Assembly (NCBI GenBank): GCA_964247055.1 | Contig: OZ176051.1 | Span: 14,508,001 to 14,572,000 of the forward strand | Direction: 5' to 3' | DNA length: 64,000 bases | Source of the DNA: Paragordius varius | Lineage: Eukaryota; Nematomorpha | Shown: one piece after another, positions 46,971-57,262 of the stretch | How the letters are laid out: every line of letters starts with the position of its first letter | How positions within the stretch are numbered: position 1 is the first letter of the stretch | Notes under the pieces: generated by a model | Databases searched by the model: none | The model's input: the letters and a program-made list of their open reading frames with translations, nothing else | Told to the model about the DNA's origin: nothing | Translations under genes and position numbers: made by a program

Positions 46971-48677
46971 GTGGAATTAAATAACAAAAAAGGATTAATG
47001 CAACCAATGTTCCAGAAACTGAAGCAAATGACTTATAAACCTTTTATATCATCACAAAAGATTAAAAAAGAGAATGGCACCATATTGTGCAAACAAACAG
47101 AAGTACGAGAAAGATGGAAGGAATACACCCAAAAACTCTATAAGGCTCCTCAAACAAAGGTGTTGCAATTAAAAGAAGAAGAACGTGATCCAGATATATT
47201 AAGAGAGGAGGTTGAATTAGCCTTAAAACAAATTCCTAACAACAAAGCGATGGGATTAGACAATATCCCAATAGAGTTCATAAAAGCTATTCCCGTTGAA
47301 AAGTTACACCAGTTATGTCAAAAGGTGTGGGAAACATGTGAGTGGCCAAACGATTGGGTATCATCTGTATATCTCCCAATATATAAAAAAGGAGATGTAC
47401 TCCAATGCGAGAATTATCGGAACATATCTCTTATTAGCCAGGCTAGTAAGGTCTTACTAAAAGTAATACAAAACAGAATGCACAGTATCATACAGACGGA
47501 AATACCAGAAAATCAAGCCGGATTTATGAAGGGAAAAAGCACAAGAGACCATATCTCAAACATGAGAAGGATAATGGAAACATCAAAAGAGTTCCAGAAA
47601 GAATTATACATGTGTTTTATTGATTACAGACAAGCATTCGATTCAATTAACTATGACTCCTTGAGGGAAACAGTAAAGTTAGTAGGGGTATCGTCTCACT
47701 TAATAAGATTGATTAGCTCTCTGTATGTAAAACAAAGAGCGATTATTATAACACCAGCGGGGGACACAGACGAAATACCAATCTTGAAAGGAGTCAGACA
47801 AGGGTGTTGCTTATCCCCTTATCTGTTCAATATGTGCACAGATATGATAATGAGGAAGTTGGATGGTAAAAATATTGGAGTAAGAATAGGAGGGAGAACA
47901 ATCAATAATTTAAGGTTTGCAGACGATACCACTCTTATAGCTGAAAGTGCAAATGATTTGAAGGAATTGATTGAAGAGATTCGAAAGGAAAGTTTGAGGT
48001 ATGGTCTTAGGCTTAATCCTAACAAAACCAAAATATTATGTACAGGGAAAAAGCCTACAATTATAATAGAAGGAGTAGAAATAGAAATAGTTAAACAGTT
48101 AACGTTTTTGGGCGCAATAATTTCAGAGGATGGGTCTTCAACTCCTGACATCAGAAAGAGAATAGGATTGGGTAGAGAAGCGATGACCAAATTAATAAAG
48201 ATTTGGAAAAACAAAAGCGTAGGAGTTGAAACCAAAAAAAGATTACTCTACTGTTTCGTTCTCCCGGTCACCACATATGGATGTGAGAGTTGGACTCTCA
48301 GAAAAAAGGACAAAGAAAGGCTCATGGCTTTTGAAAGGAGTTGCTGGCGTAGGATGCTAGGATACACCTGGAAGGATAAAATTAAGAATGAAAATCTAAC
48401 TACAGAAATAAAACCTAAAACAAACATCATGGAGATAATTCTAAAAAGAAAGTTAACATATTTTGGTCATGTCATGCGATCGAATTCTCTGGAGAAAGAT
48501 ACAATGTTTGGGAAGGTAGAAGGGCAAAGGAAACGAGGCCGACCACCGATGAGGTGGTTGGATATGATAAAAGAAGAGACCAAAATGACACTGAAAAAGC
48601 TCAATATAGCGGTTAAAGATAGAAAAAAATGGAAAGAAATAGTTAAAACTATATCCAAAAAGTCGTTTACGACTTAG
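46971..48677 (+). CDS. RTE-type reverse transcriptase, 568 aa open part
   Basis: Uninterrupted. Motifs run in order: NNKAMGLDNIPIEFIKA, WVSSVYLPIYKKGD, NYRNISLI, QAGFMKGKSTRDHI, CFIDYRQAFDSINYD (first catalytic Asp), GVRQGCCLSPYLFN, NNLRFADDTTL (FADD at residues 316-319, with Phe for the usual Tyr), KTKILCTGKK, LTFLGAIIS, and the C-terminal domain AFERSCWRRMLGYTWKD and KRKLTYFGHVMRSN with GQRKRGRPPMRWLDMIKE. The open frame extends upstream of the Met to about 46,905. The order and wording match the RTE/BovB group. It copies LINE RNA at the nicked target in the nucleus. Confidence 0.9.
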   Translation: MELNNKKGLMQPMFQKLKQMTYKPFISSQKIKKENGTILCKQTEVRERWKEYTQKLYKAPQTKVLQLKEEERDPDILREEVELALKQIPNNKAMGLDNIPIEFIKAIPVEKLHQLCQKVWETCEWPNDWVSSVYLPIYKKGDVLQCENYRNISLISQASKVLLKVIQNRMHSIIQTEIPENQAGFMKGKSTRDHISNMRRIMETSKEFQKELYMCFIDYRQAFDSINYDSLRETVKLVGVSSHLIRLISSLYVKQRAIIITPAGDTDEIPILKGVRQGCCLSPYLFNMCTDMIMRKLDGKNIGVRIGGRTINNLRFADDTTLIAESANDLKELIEEIRKESLRYGLRLNPNKTKILCTGKKPTIIIEGVEIEIVKQLTFLGAIISEDGSSTPDIRKRIGLGREAMTKLIKIWKNKSVGVETKKRLLYCFVLPVTTYGCESWTLRKKDKERLMAFERSCWRRMLGYTWKDKIKNENLTTEIKPKTNIMEIILKRKLTYFGHVMRSNSLEKDTMFGKVEGQRKRGRPPMRWLDMIKEETKMTLKKLNIAVKDRKKWKEIVKTISKKSFTT

Positions 48678-48710
48678 GAAAAACCAACCAACCAAATAAG
48701 TCATATTTTC

Positions 48711-49060
48711 AATACAAATAAATATTTTTAATATGGTGTTTAGATTATTATCATAAGTGACCTAACCATAATTTCAATAGATGTATTCTTTTAATAAAAT
48801 TATATGATTTTTTTTATTAAAATTTTCTAATTTATTTGGTAATAGATACTCTATAATTTTTACCGTTTTTTGATAAGTTAAAACCTACTAATTATGAAAA
48901 TTAATATTTTTTAAACAAAACATTATAGTGATGATAAAATAGAAACGGGAAGTTGACAACGATACCAATTATTAAATGTGGTTTTTAAGAGACCTTATTA
49001 AGTGTTATTTACCCGGTTATCATAAATTTTAAACTTTAATAAATTTTCAAATATGGTTCA
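48711..49060. other. AT-rich DNA upstream of a candidate promoter
   Basis: No repeat or open frame was recognised. Confidence 0.4.
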
Positions 49061-49069
49061 CAAATATCC

Positions 49070-49077
49070 TATAAAAG
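49070..49077 (+). promoter_or_regulatory. TATA box of a candidate third family gene
   Basis: TATAAAAG in 'tatcctataaaagcgagaaa', 89 bases before the ATG of a signal-peptide exon. The wording resembles the left-arm promoter. Confidence 0.5.
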
Positions 49078-49158
49078 CGAGAAACTTTTTGAATAAATTT
49101 AAATAATTATTTTAACTTTTAAACACAATAATTAATATAAAATAATATCTTCCCAAGG

Positions 49159-49221
49159 ATGAAAGTTTTTATATTCACATGCATTTTGCTTTTTCCGCCA
49201 ACTCGTGCCAAACCTTAACAG
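49159..49221 (+). pseudogene. Signal-peptide exon, possible exon 1 of a third secreted-family gene
   Basis: ATG at 49,159 reads MKVFIFTCILLFPPTRAKP, a classic signal peptide, then TAA two codons before a possible donor (CAG-GTATCA). If joined to the exon at 50,081, the junction reads Gln-Cys, as at the start of exon 2 in the inverted-repeat genes. The in-frame stop means either a decayed copy or a wrong exon end. Confidence 0.35.
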
Positions 49222-49432
49222 GTATCAGAATTTATCTTAATAAACATTAAATTCACAAAGTGTATTTTTGAATAGCTTCTAAAATTGTTAAAACAAAATA
49301 TATAAAAAATAGTTTATGTTTATTTTTTTAATTTTGATTTGCTCACAACATTTCAAATTGAATACAAATAATTTAGCTTATATATTTACAATATTTAGCA
49401 AAATATTATTTAATCGCTTTTGAAACCAAAAA

Positions 49433-49560
49433 TATACCATTTGCCTATTTATATTATCCTCAAACACTTTAAGTTAGTCCTTGACCATTCAAAAATAAAA
49501 TTTTTTAAAGACTAACTTAAATTGTTTAAGTACACTCTTTAAATGTAAATAATATATATA
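49433..49560. mobile_element. Degraded MITE-C
   Basis: 'tataccatttgcctatttat' and 'aatgtaaataatatatata' with weak inner repeats ('ttaagttagtccttgaccat'). Confidence 0.4.
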
Positions 49561-49591
49561 TATATATAAGGTTTGAAATTTTTTTCCATTA

Positions 49592-49760
49592 CAGTGATTA
49601 ATGAATTTATACAGAAAATTTATCATTTAAAAGACAGGTTTTTTTAGAAGACCGCTATATTTTTCAAGCTTGATTTTTTAATATGACTCAAAGTCTTTTT
49701 GAAAAAATTATTTGTCGTTTAATTTTTCCGTTTTGCCAAAACTGATAAATTTTTAAAATG
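49592..49760. mobile_element. Degraded MITE-A
   Basis: 'tacagtgattaatgaattta' and 'tttgaaaaaattatttgtcg' through 'ttttccgttttgcc'. The right terminus is lost. Confidence 0.45.
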
Positions 49761-50080
49761 TATTTATAAAAAAATTATTTTCCCAATAAATATGCATAAA
49801 AAATAAAGAAATTTTTTACATATTTTTCAAAAATAATTTTACAGTTTTATCACTGACCATGGTAAAAAAATGGTCGATGGTAGAATGACTAGATCTCGAC
49901 TAATAGGTAGAACAACCCTAGTTATTACGTTTTGTCTTTATAGTATTATTTTTCCCTTATCGTTAGTGACATAAAAAGATTTTTAGCAATCATCTCCTTA
50001 TTTTCAAAAAGAAAATTTTATTCAATATACACCATTATCTTATTTTAATTCAATCAGGATTTTCGAGAAACCTTATTCAG

Positions 50081-50180
50081 TGTATATTTAATGGAAATAA
50101 CATGGATATTCTTGAGTTTGGTCCAATGGAACCCCAAGCTTCGCTTGTTCCAACCACTCAATTTAGGTCTTTTTTTGGGG
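50081..50180 (+). CDS. Candidate exon 2 of a third secreted-family gene
   Basis: Behind an acceptor (accttattcag) the frame reads CIFNGNNMDILEFGPMEPQ and ends TTQFRSFFG before a donor (GTAATA) at 50,181. The frame stays open to 50,248. Similarity to QCAVTLNGTDI of the inverted-repeat genes is short (QC, NG, DI). Base composition is clearly higher in GC than the flanks, which supports coding. Confidence 0.35.
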
Positions 50181-50478
50181 GTAATAGCAGTATTATTGTA
50201 TTAAATATACATTGCTCATTTTCATTAATTATCAAATATAGCATATAAGAATATATTAAGAATTATCTTTTTACTGTATCAGTCAATATTAATGTTTCTT
50301 GCTACATATGATGGCAACTAATTAAAAACTCATTAGTCATCTTGTATAAAAACAGATATTTAATATATGATACTGATAAAAATAGAATGGATATATTTCT
50401 AATTACATTCGTAAATTATATAATTAAGTGTGTTCTCAATGAAAATCTTGACAGAGTTTGCAAAAACAATACTATTTA
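50181..50478. other. AT-rich DNA before the giant palindrome
   Basis: No supported feature. The ORF at 50,342-50,569 runs into the palindrome and is not gene-like. Confidence 0.4.
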
Positions 50479-52353
50479 TACAGTAAAATATGTAATTATC
50501 CGGACGAATTTTTTAACTAACAGACATAATTTTTTTATAACAGACAGAGTGTTAAAATCAAAAGATTAAAATTTTTAATTGGCGGACAAAATTTTTTTTA
50601 TACGGACAAATTTTTTTTCAACGGACAAATTTTTTTTATACGGACAAATTTTAGATTATAAGGGCAAATTTTTTATTATACGGACATAAATCCGAAATAT
50701 AATAGGGTAAGAGGAGCTTTTATCTATAACACTGGACAACATTTCTGCCACTCGAGTTTTTTGCATTTTTTGATATTTAGTATGATTCTAACAGTAAATC
50801 TGAAATAAAAATTAAAACTCCTTGTAAGAATTTTGTATAAATTGATATTTTTGATTATGCGCCCTCTTTATCAAAATTTTACTGAAAAATGTTTTTATTT
50901 GAAAATATACAAGTAATGCTCATTTGTAATCCATCATTTGAAAAATAATATGTATTACATCGACAGTTATTATTGGACACAGAGAGCGACAAACGCGCGA
51001 AGCGAGTGCATTTTTTTAATGAATATATCTTTAAAACTAATGGATCAAAATAGCTCAAATTTTGTTTAGATGGTAATGAATGTCCATAAAAAAATAACAA
51101 AGAATGTTTTTTTGTGTGAAACATTTTTTTATTCTTATATCACTCAAAACAGACATTTTTAAGTTTGTTTTTAATAAACATCATCTCATAAATATTAATA
51201 TATTTTCTTTACGAGGCTGATAATTTCGAAATTTTAAAGATAAAAACAAGGTTTAAGGTATTTTTAATCTTTTATAGCCATTATGTAAAAAATTTACAGT
51301 TATAACTATGAATTTTAGTATCCACTAGTATTTATGATAATAATAATTTTTAGTTAAAAAGCAAACCAAAACTTTTTCAAACATTCTTTTTAAATAAGCC
51401 CAATAATTATATAAAAATAATTTATATGATTTTAAGATTAGTTTGTATGTGAAAAATCTTGATTTATTTAAGAATTGAATATTTCGACCATTTAAACACA
51501 AATAAATTCATCATGATTTAAATGACTTGCTACCATTTAAAGGTTATAGTTTTTTGCGCTCTTTTAAATGATATAAAATACATGGCTTCATATCTAAAAC
51601 TTTTAATTTTAAAATTACGAAATTATCAGCCTCGTAAAGAAAATAAATTAATATTTTAATATTTATTAAAAACAAACTTAAAAATGGCTGTTTTGAGTGA
51701 TATAAGAATAAAAAATGTTTCACACAAAAAAACATTCTTTGTTATTTTTTTATGGACATTCATTACCATCTAAACAAAATTTGAGCTATTTTGATCCATT
51801 AGTTTTAAAGATATATTAATTAAAAAAATGCACTCGCTTCGCGCGTTTATCGCTCTCTGTGTCCAATAATAACTGTCGATGTAATACATATTATTTTTCA
51901 AATGATATATTACAAATGGGCATTTATTTTCAAATAAAAACATTTTTCAGTAAAATTTTGATAAAGAGGGCGCATAATCAAAAATATCAATTTATACAAA
52001 ATTCTTACAAGGAGTTTTAATTTTTATTTCAGATTTACTGTTAGAATCATACTAAATATCAAAAAATGCAAAAAACTCGAGTGGCAGAAATGTTGTCCAG
52101 TGTTATAGATAAAAGCTCCTCTTACCCTATTATATTTCGGATTTATGTCCGTATAATAAAAAATTTGCCCTTATAATCTAAAATTTGTCCGTATAAAAAA
52201 AATTTGTCCGTTGAAAAAAAATTTGTCCGTATAAAAAAAATTTTGTCCGCCAATTAAAAATTTTAATCTTTTGATTTTAACACTCTGTCTGTTATAAAAA
52301 AATTATGTCTGTTAGTTAAAAAATTCGTCCGGATAATTACATATTTTACTGTA
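50479..52353. mobile_element. Giant foldback element with arms of about 0.75 kb
   Basis: A TA-flanked element beginning CAGTAAAATATGTAATTATC and ending in its complement, GATAATTACATATTTTACTG. The arms (about 50,481-51,245 and 51,590-52,351) are nearly identical inverted copies, separated by a loop of about 350 bases. Each arm has an array of some nine units of the kind 'tacggacaaattttttt' near its outer end, and further in a conserved stretch with 'gcgcgaagcgagtgcatttt'. Termini, TA target and 'cggacaaa' motif are those of MITE-A, so it is probably mobilised by the same Tc1/mariner-type transposase. It codes for nothing recognisable. Confidence 0.85.
50560..50690. repeat. Subterminal tandem array in the left palindrome arm
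   Basis: Repeated units of 17-20 bases with the core 'cggacaaattttttt' (variants aaggg, gcgg, ccgg). The mirror array lies at 52,140-52,270. Such arrays are typical transposase-binding sites. Confidence 0.7.
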
Positions 52354-52486
52354 ATTTAGCTAAAAAAGAGCGGCCTTTTAAAAAAAAATTTTTTTATGCT
52401 TTTACCTTAGTATAATTTAAATTTCTTTAAGGTTTTTTTGGGTAATTAAATGCTTTCTCGTTGTCCGATAGTTTGTGATTAATATC

Positions 52487-52680
52487 AGTAAAAATGGAAA
52501 GGCAATAAGTAGAAATCTAAAGACTAAAAGCCAAAGCTTTTTTAAACTCAAATTAAATTGTAAAATATTTTTTTGATCTTATTTTCATACTCTGCTTGCA
52601 AAATCAGATTTTAAAAATACAGCTGTGTCTTTTGAAAAAAAATATTTGGATATTACTTACGTTTTGTCTACAATTTTTTA
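52487..52680. mobile_element. Degraded MITE-A
   Basis: 'cagtaaaaatggaaaggcaa' at the left and 'cttacgttttgtctacaatt' at the right with 'tcatactctgcttgcaaaat' inside. Weak. Confidence 0.35.
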
Positions 52681-52695
52681 TATTATAAAATTTAG

Positions 52696-52786
52696 CGTCG
52701 ATAGGCCAGCCATTTAACATTTAACAAAGGTGCCGCGGTATGTCAATTTACGTTGGACGTGGCCTTATTTGGTGGGAATCAATTGC
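52696..52786 (+). CDS. Candidate exon 3 of a third secreted-family gene
   Basis: A GC-richer island after 'aaatttag', ending at a donor-like TTGC-GTAAAC. One frame reads FNKGAAVCQFTLDVALFGGN, which resembles TAGAAVCTATLNVYTFNGC of the right-arm gene. The frame has a TAG near its 5' end unless the acceptor at 52,704 is used. It could be a relic. Confidence 0.3.
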
Positions 52787-53109
52787 GTAAACAAATTATT
52801 TTAACCTTAAACTATATTTGTCCTTAAAAAGCATTGGAAATTCGTATTTTTTGATCCCGAAGATATAGGTAATTTTTTTGTTATCGAAAAAGGGGCAAAA
52901 CTAGCCTCCTTTATTGAACTAATCCAAAAAAAAATAAGATATCAATAAAATCCAATTTACTTTTTTTGGATTAACAGATCCTTTTCAATATATGTTCAAT
53001 AAAAAAATTCCTAGTTTTAAGCTTTAGACTCAGTTATGAAAGACATTTAATATTATTTCTCTATAAATCGCAGAATTAGCGCAAATTATCGTATATATAT
53101 AGTATAGAG

Positions 53110-55560
53110 CAGTGGTACTCACCAAAAAAATTTGACGGGCCAAATAAAACATATTTTTTTTTCGAGGGCCATGAACCTTATAATGGCAAATATTCCATAG
53201 TTATTTGACAACGCACATATTTATACTCTAAATCAGCACAATAAATTTTTTGCGGGTCGCATGTAAATCCAGCTAAAAATTCGTTTTGTACCATTTAGTT
53301 TTAAAAATTAAAATATATTGATAACAACATTTATTTTAATATTAACCAATAATTTTTGACAAATTTGGTTTCGCCTCATGGCAGGCCATTCTTAATACGT
53401 CGTCCATATGATCATTAGTTAAGCGATTTCTGTAAGTATTCTTAATATACTTCATTTTTGAATATGCCGTCTCACATGTGTAAGTTGATGGAAAAATAGT
53501 TAAGACAACTTGAGCACATTTTTTTATATTTTCATATTTATTTGGCACAACTTGCCAAAACTCTACATATCTTTCTTCTCTACGGTTTTCCTTAAATATA
53601 GCTTCCAAATTGGAATCATTTTTAACATCAACGAATTCTTCAATGATAACCGCCTGATCAAAACCGAAAAGCTCAAGTTGCTTAATGTTGGATATATCCA
53701 TATGCCATGGATTTTCCACTAGCTTTAAGCAATTTTTTATATTTTTTAATTCTTGAAATCTGAATTTCATCTCATTAGATAAAATTGTTAAATGATTGTC
53801 TATTATTAAATTAATATCCGCGGTATCCATATTTTCTTTATGAATCGTTTTGAGTGTTGGAAAATGTAGGAGTGTTTTATCTATAAAATCTTGTTTATAT
53901 ATTATTAATTTTTCTTCAAAAGCAAATATATGATTAGCAAATTGGGTTATTATTTTGCTCCCTTGAAGACTTGTATTAAAAGTACTAAGTTTATAAGTAA
54001 TGTCGCAAAGGTAGGCTAATAAAACCCACTATTTGTCACTATTAATTTCCTCGTCAAACTTTCTGTTATCTTTTATAAATAATAGAATTTCATGTCTTAA
54101 ATCAAAAAATCTATTCAATACTCTGCTAAGGCTTAGCCATCTCACAGCGGTGTACAAAAGAATATCATCAAACTGACTGTGGATATCTTTCAGAAGGTTT
54201 TTGAATTTACGGTGATTGAATTCTCTGCCACGGATGTAGTTAACTATATCCACAACCGTTTTAATTACTAAATTTAGTGATTCATCTTTTACACGCGAAA
54301 CCAAGTTTTGCTGATGAATAAAGCAGTGAAAGGATAAAATATTTTGCAAATTATATTTGGTTTTTAAGAGAGATATAAACCCTTTGTTTATTCCAATCAT
54401 AGAGGGACAGCCATCTGTGCAGATCGAAACCAATTTTTTCATAGATATACCATTATTATCGAAAAAGGTGCTAATTACTTCAAGAAAATCACTGCCTTTT
54501 GTGGTATTATTCATTGGTAAAAATTTCAAATATTCCTCGTTGATTATGTTGTCGTTGCAAAATCTCACGAAGAGCGCACATTGAGGTGTTGAACTTATAT
54601 CAGTGCTAGAATCGATTGCAATACTGAAGTATTTGCAATTTTTCAGAGCCAATAATGTATTGTTAAAAATATATTTAGACATATCTTCAATGCGTCGAGC
54701 ACATGTTGAATCAGAAAGTTGAAGTTTTTTAATTTGCCTCATGATTTGATCTTTATTATGGAATTTATCAAATAAAAAAGTGCAACCATTTATTAAACAT
54801 TCTTTTATTGGTTGGGAATCAGTAAACGGTTTCATATTTTTTCCTAAAATATAGCATATTTCATACGAAGCTAATGTTACAGCTTTTTCCTGGAAAAAAG
54901 CTATGGCCATAATAGATTTTTCTTTCTCGTATAATTCCTTAAAATTTTTATATTTTTCATTTCTTTCCTCAAGATTTTCTAGTAATTTATGAGAATGATG
55001 GATTTTAAAATGTCTTTCAATATTGAATTTTTTTATAATTATATTGTCCTTGCATATAAGGCAGGTAGCAACATTGTTTTTTAAAACGACAAAAAAATTA
55101 GTTTCCCATTCTTTTTTAAAGGAGCAATTTTCATCAGATAATTTACGTTTTTTGGCATTAGATGTCATCCTTTGAATTTATGTTTAAATATTATGTAAAA
55201 AAGATAGGAATATAAATTGAATTATGCTATAAAAAACAAGTCGAAATTTAATGATATTGAGCTGAAAATATTTTATGAGAATGAGTTTTAAATATGATGC
55301 AGGATAGCAATGAAATGTATATGCAATGGGTGAAAACAAAAAAGAAATGCAATAAAAATTTCAAAAAGAAAAGAAGAAGAAACAACGTGTGCCCATAAAT
55401 CATAAATTTTAAAATCATTTTAATGTAGAAAATTTTTCTACATTTCAAATTGCGTAAAAAATAAATATTATTTAAAAAAAATTAAATATCAGTCATAGTG
55501 CATTTTTAAAGCACACTTAGGGCCGCATGCGGCCCGCGGGCCGCGGTTTGAGTATCACTG
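53110..55560 (-). mobile_element. Nearly intact hAT transposon, 2.45 kb
   Basis: The ends are imperfect inverted repeats: CAGTGGTACTCACC at 53,110 and the complement of CAGTGATACTCAAACC at 55,560, typical of hAT. An exact 8-base target duplication GTATAGAG flanks it (53,102-53,109 and 55,561-55,568). The right end has a GC-rich palindromic 'gcggcccgcgggccgc'. Inside is one transposase frame on the minus strand with a single stop. The perfect duplication and near-intact frame mark a recent insertion, between candidate exons of the third secreted-family gene. Confidence 0.95.
53342..55168 (-). pseudogene. hAT transposase, about 608 codons with one in-frame TAG
   Basis: It starts MTSNAKKRKLSDENCSFKKE. 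A BED-type zinc finger has Cys36, Cys39, His53 and His57/58. The RNase-H-like core includes YFSIAIDSSTDIS (first Asp) and LVSICTDGCPSMIG (second Asp), then FHCFIHQQNLV and DILLYTAVRWLSLSRVLNRF. After a TAG at 54,029-54,031 the same frame continues without another stop to 53,342, ending with FPSTYTCETAYSKMKYIKNT (catalytic Glu and dimerisation region) and YRNRLTNDHMDDVLRMA. The type is the GTF2I-repeat/ZBED-like hAT group. Apart from one stop it is full length, so it was probably active recently. It cuts and joins its own element ends. Confidence 0.9.
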
Positions 55561-55568
55561 GTATAGAG

Positions 55569-56030
55569 TCTATAGGTAAGTACTATTAGGACCTGACTTT
55601 TACATTGACCTGTATATGGCTGACGGTGAATTGCGTCATATTATTGGTGAAAAGCACATGCTTATTTATTAAAATATATCAAAAGAGCATATATATTAAA
55701 CAATTTCATAGCTCTTAATAAATACTCCTTTTTTTATCGCTTATATCACTTAGAGTATAATGCGGTTTAAAGTTAAGAATATTTATGGATCGAGCCATAA
55801 TCTAGCTTCATGTAATTAGTGCCTCAGTCTTAATCACACATTAGTTTAATTCTAAATTGTGTCGATGTTAGCCGCTGCGGGAAATTAAGAAAAATGTTTT
55901 TTATAGGTTACAAGCATGGTAAGTAAAATCTCCAATGATTATATTAAATTAACACTAGAGTAAAAAGGCAGATTTTTAAAAGATAGCTCATTTGTAAACT
56001 GGATTATTTATATATAACACATGGTATTTC
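55569..56030. other. Unassigned DNA between the hAT and candidate exon 4
   Basis: A short acceptor/donor pair ('ttataggttacaagcatggt' at about 55,904-55,923) is present but too small to call an exon. Nothing else is recognised. Confidence 0.35.
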
Positions 56031-56035
56031 AAACA

Positions 56036-56278
56036 AAGTGAAATGGAAATTATACGGACAAAACCTAATACTAAAAACAAAAGACAACCATAATTTTTTC
56101 ATTCTTATATTTATCGACTGTAAAATATATAATTGACTGTGTTAGTTTGCATCTGTGTCTAATACCTTTTTATTTAGAATTATAATTAAATTTAAAATCC
56201 AGTTTAAAAAAAGAATGATTGTTTTAAAAGAAATTTTATATTTTTTTTATGTTTTGTCCGTATTATTTTTATTCTGTA
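56036..56278. mobile_element. MITE-A copy
   Basis: 'aaattatacggacaaaacct' at the left and 'tatgttttgtccgtattatt' at the right. A second right-half-like piece follows at 56,280-56,405 ('gattttaatgatttgtctgt'-like, diverged). Confidence 0.7.
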
Positions 56279-56427
56279 TTGGTAACCCAATCGATTTCGT
56301 ATTTTAGTATTGTAAGGATTAATTTATATAAGATAAAGTAAGGATTTAAAAGTCTGTCTCTCAAAGAAATTTTTTAGATTTTTATGATTTGTCTGTATAT
56401 TGTAACAATTTTTTTCAAATTTTACAG

Positions 56428-56634
56428 TCAATTATGCGGCAGCTGTGCCTATGCCGATGTTAAGTACAACAGATCCCATTGGAACAGCTATTACTTTAGG
56501 AGCGATGCCTAATACTGGAGTAATAACCTTAACAAGCAACACCACTGTCCCGGCAAATTACACGGGCTTTAATTTTGAAGCAGTACTGGCTGCTGGTGCC
56601 GCAATGACGCCCATAGTATTTGATGTAAGCTAAT
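56428..56634 (+). CDS. Candidate last exon of a third secreted-family gene
   Basis: After an excellent acceptor (pyrimidine-rich 'tttttttcaaattttacag') the frame reads NYAAAVPMPMLSTTDPIGT, AITLGAMPNTGVITLTSN and FEAVLAAGAAMTPIVFDVS, then TAA. GAT-GTAAGC near the end could also be a donor (exon end 56,624). GC content is much higher than the flanks. GVITLTSN resembles GVITQDPAG in exon 3 of the inverted-repeat genes, and AGAAMTPIVFDV resembles AGAAVCTATLNV of their exon 2. I recognise no outside family. It probably belongs with the exons at 49.2-52.8 kb, though the link is unproven. Confidence 0.5.
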
Positions 56635-57056
56635 AATTTCTGTTTTAAAATTAATTAAAATTATACAGGGAAAATGTAAAATCCTAAGGATATTTTTTAA
56701 CAAGCCACTCTTTTATTTGTAAAAATATAGAGAACAGTGGTCAACAAAAGATTCAATTTCAAGTTTTTATAAAATAACAATTATTTTTCCTCACTTTTTT
56801 CAAACCATGCCCTTGAAAATTAATGGTTAAAAAACAAATTTTATGCTATTAAATAGTAATTTTGACGATAGGAATAATATTCGATGAAAATTTAATTCAT
56901 AAATAATTTTGTCGCTGATAATTTTTATTAATCACTACAATTAGCCAAATAGTTTTTCCATCTCATAATGATTGTCCGAATCTAAAAATAAATTAAAATT
57001 GTTTTCTTTTTCAAATTCATATTAATTTTAGACAGATTCTATTGGGGTAAAAATTG

Positions 57057-57262
57057 GATATATACCATTTAGAATTTAAATGCACCCTTAAACAATATCC
57101 TTGAACAATTTAAATTCACCTCATATAATATATATATATATAAATATATATGTTTTTTCCATAAATTTATTTTTCATATTAATAATGAGTTATATTAGTT
57201 CGAAAACACATAATTTATTTAGGGTGAATTTGAATTGTTAAGGGTGAAGTTCATGGGTAATT
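57057..57262. mobile_element. MITE-C copy
   Basis: 'tataccatttagaatttaaa' and 'gggtgaatttgaattgttaa'. Shared with 61,722-61,925. Confidence 0.7.

Larger units (their letters stand above)
45815..48710 (+). mobile_element. Nearly full-length RTE-type non-LTR retrotransposon (LINE)
   Basis: It starts around 'gggaaggcagtggcaaacca' (a 5' sequence type common in RTE elements), followed by an endonuclease and reverse-transcriptase frame, and ends with a very short 3' part 'aaccaaccaaccaa'. One TAA (46,264) and two frameshifts (about 46,495 and 46,905) interrupt it, so it is inactive but fairly young. The truncated copies at 19.4 and 29.8 kb are the same family. Confidence 0.85.

Noticed and set aside
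50879-51124. 81-codon ORF in the giant palindrome
   Set aside because: It is part of an inverted arm. The other arm does not maintain the same frame and no domain is visible.
50560-52270. CRISPR-like array
   Set aside because: The repeats are AT-rich transposon subterminal units without unique spacers, in a eukaryotic genome.
55904-55925. A micro-exon (acceptor TTTTTTATAG, 12 bases, donor GTAAGT)
   Set aside because: The splice signals are good but 12 bases give no test of coding or of phase with neighbours.
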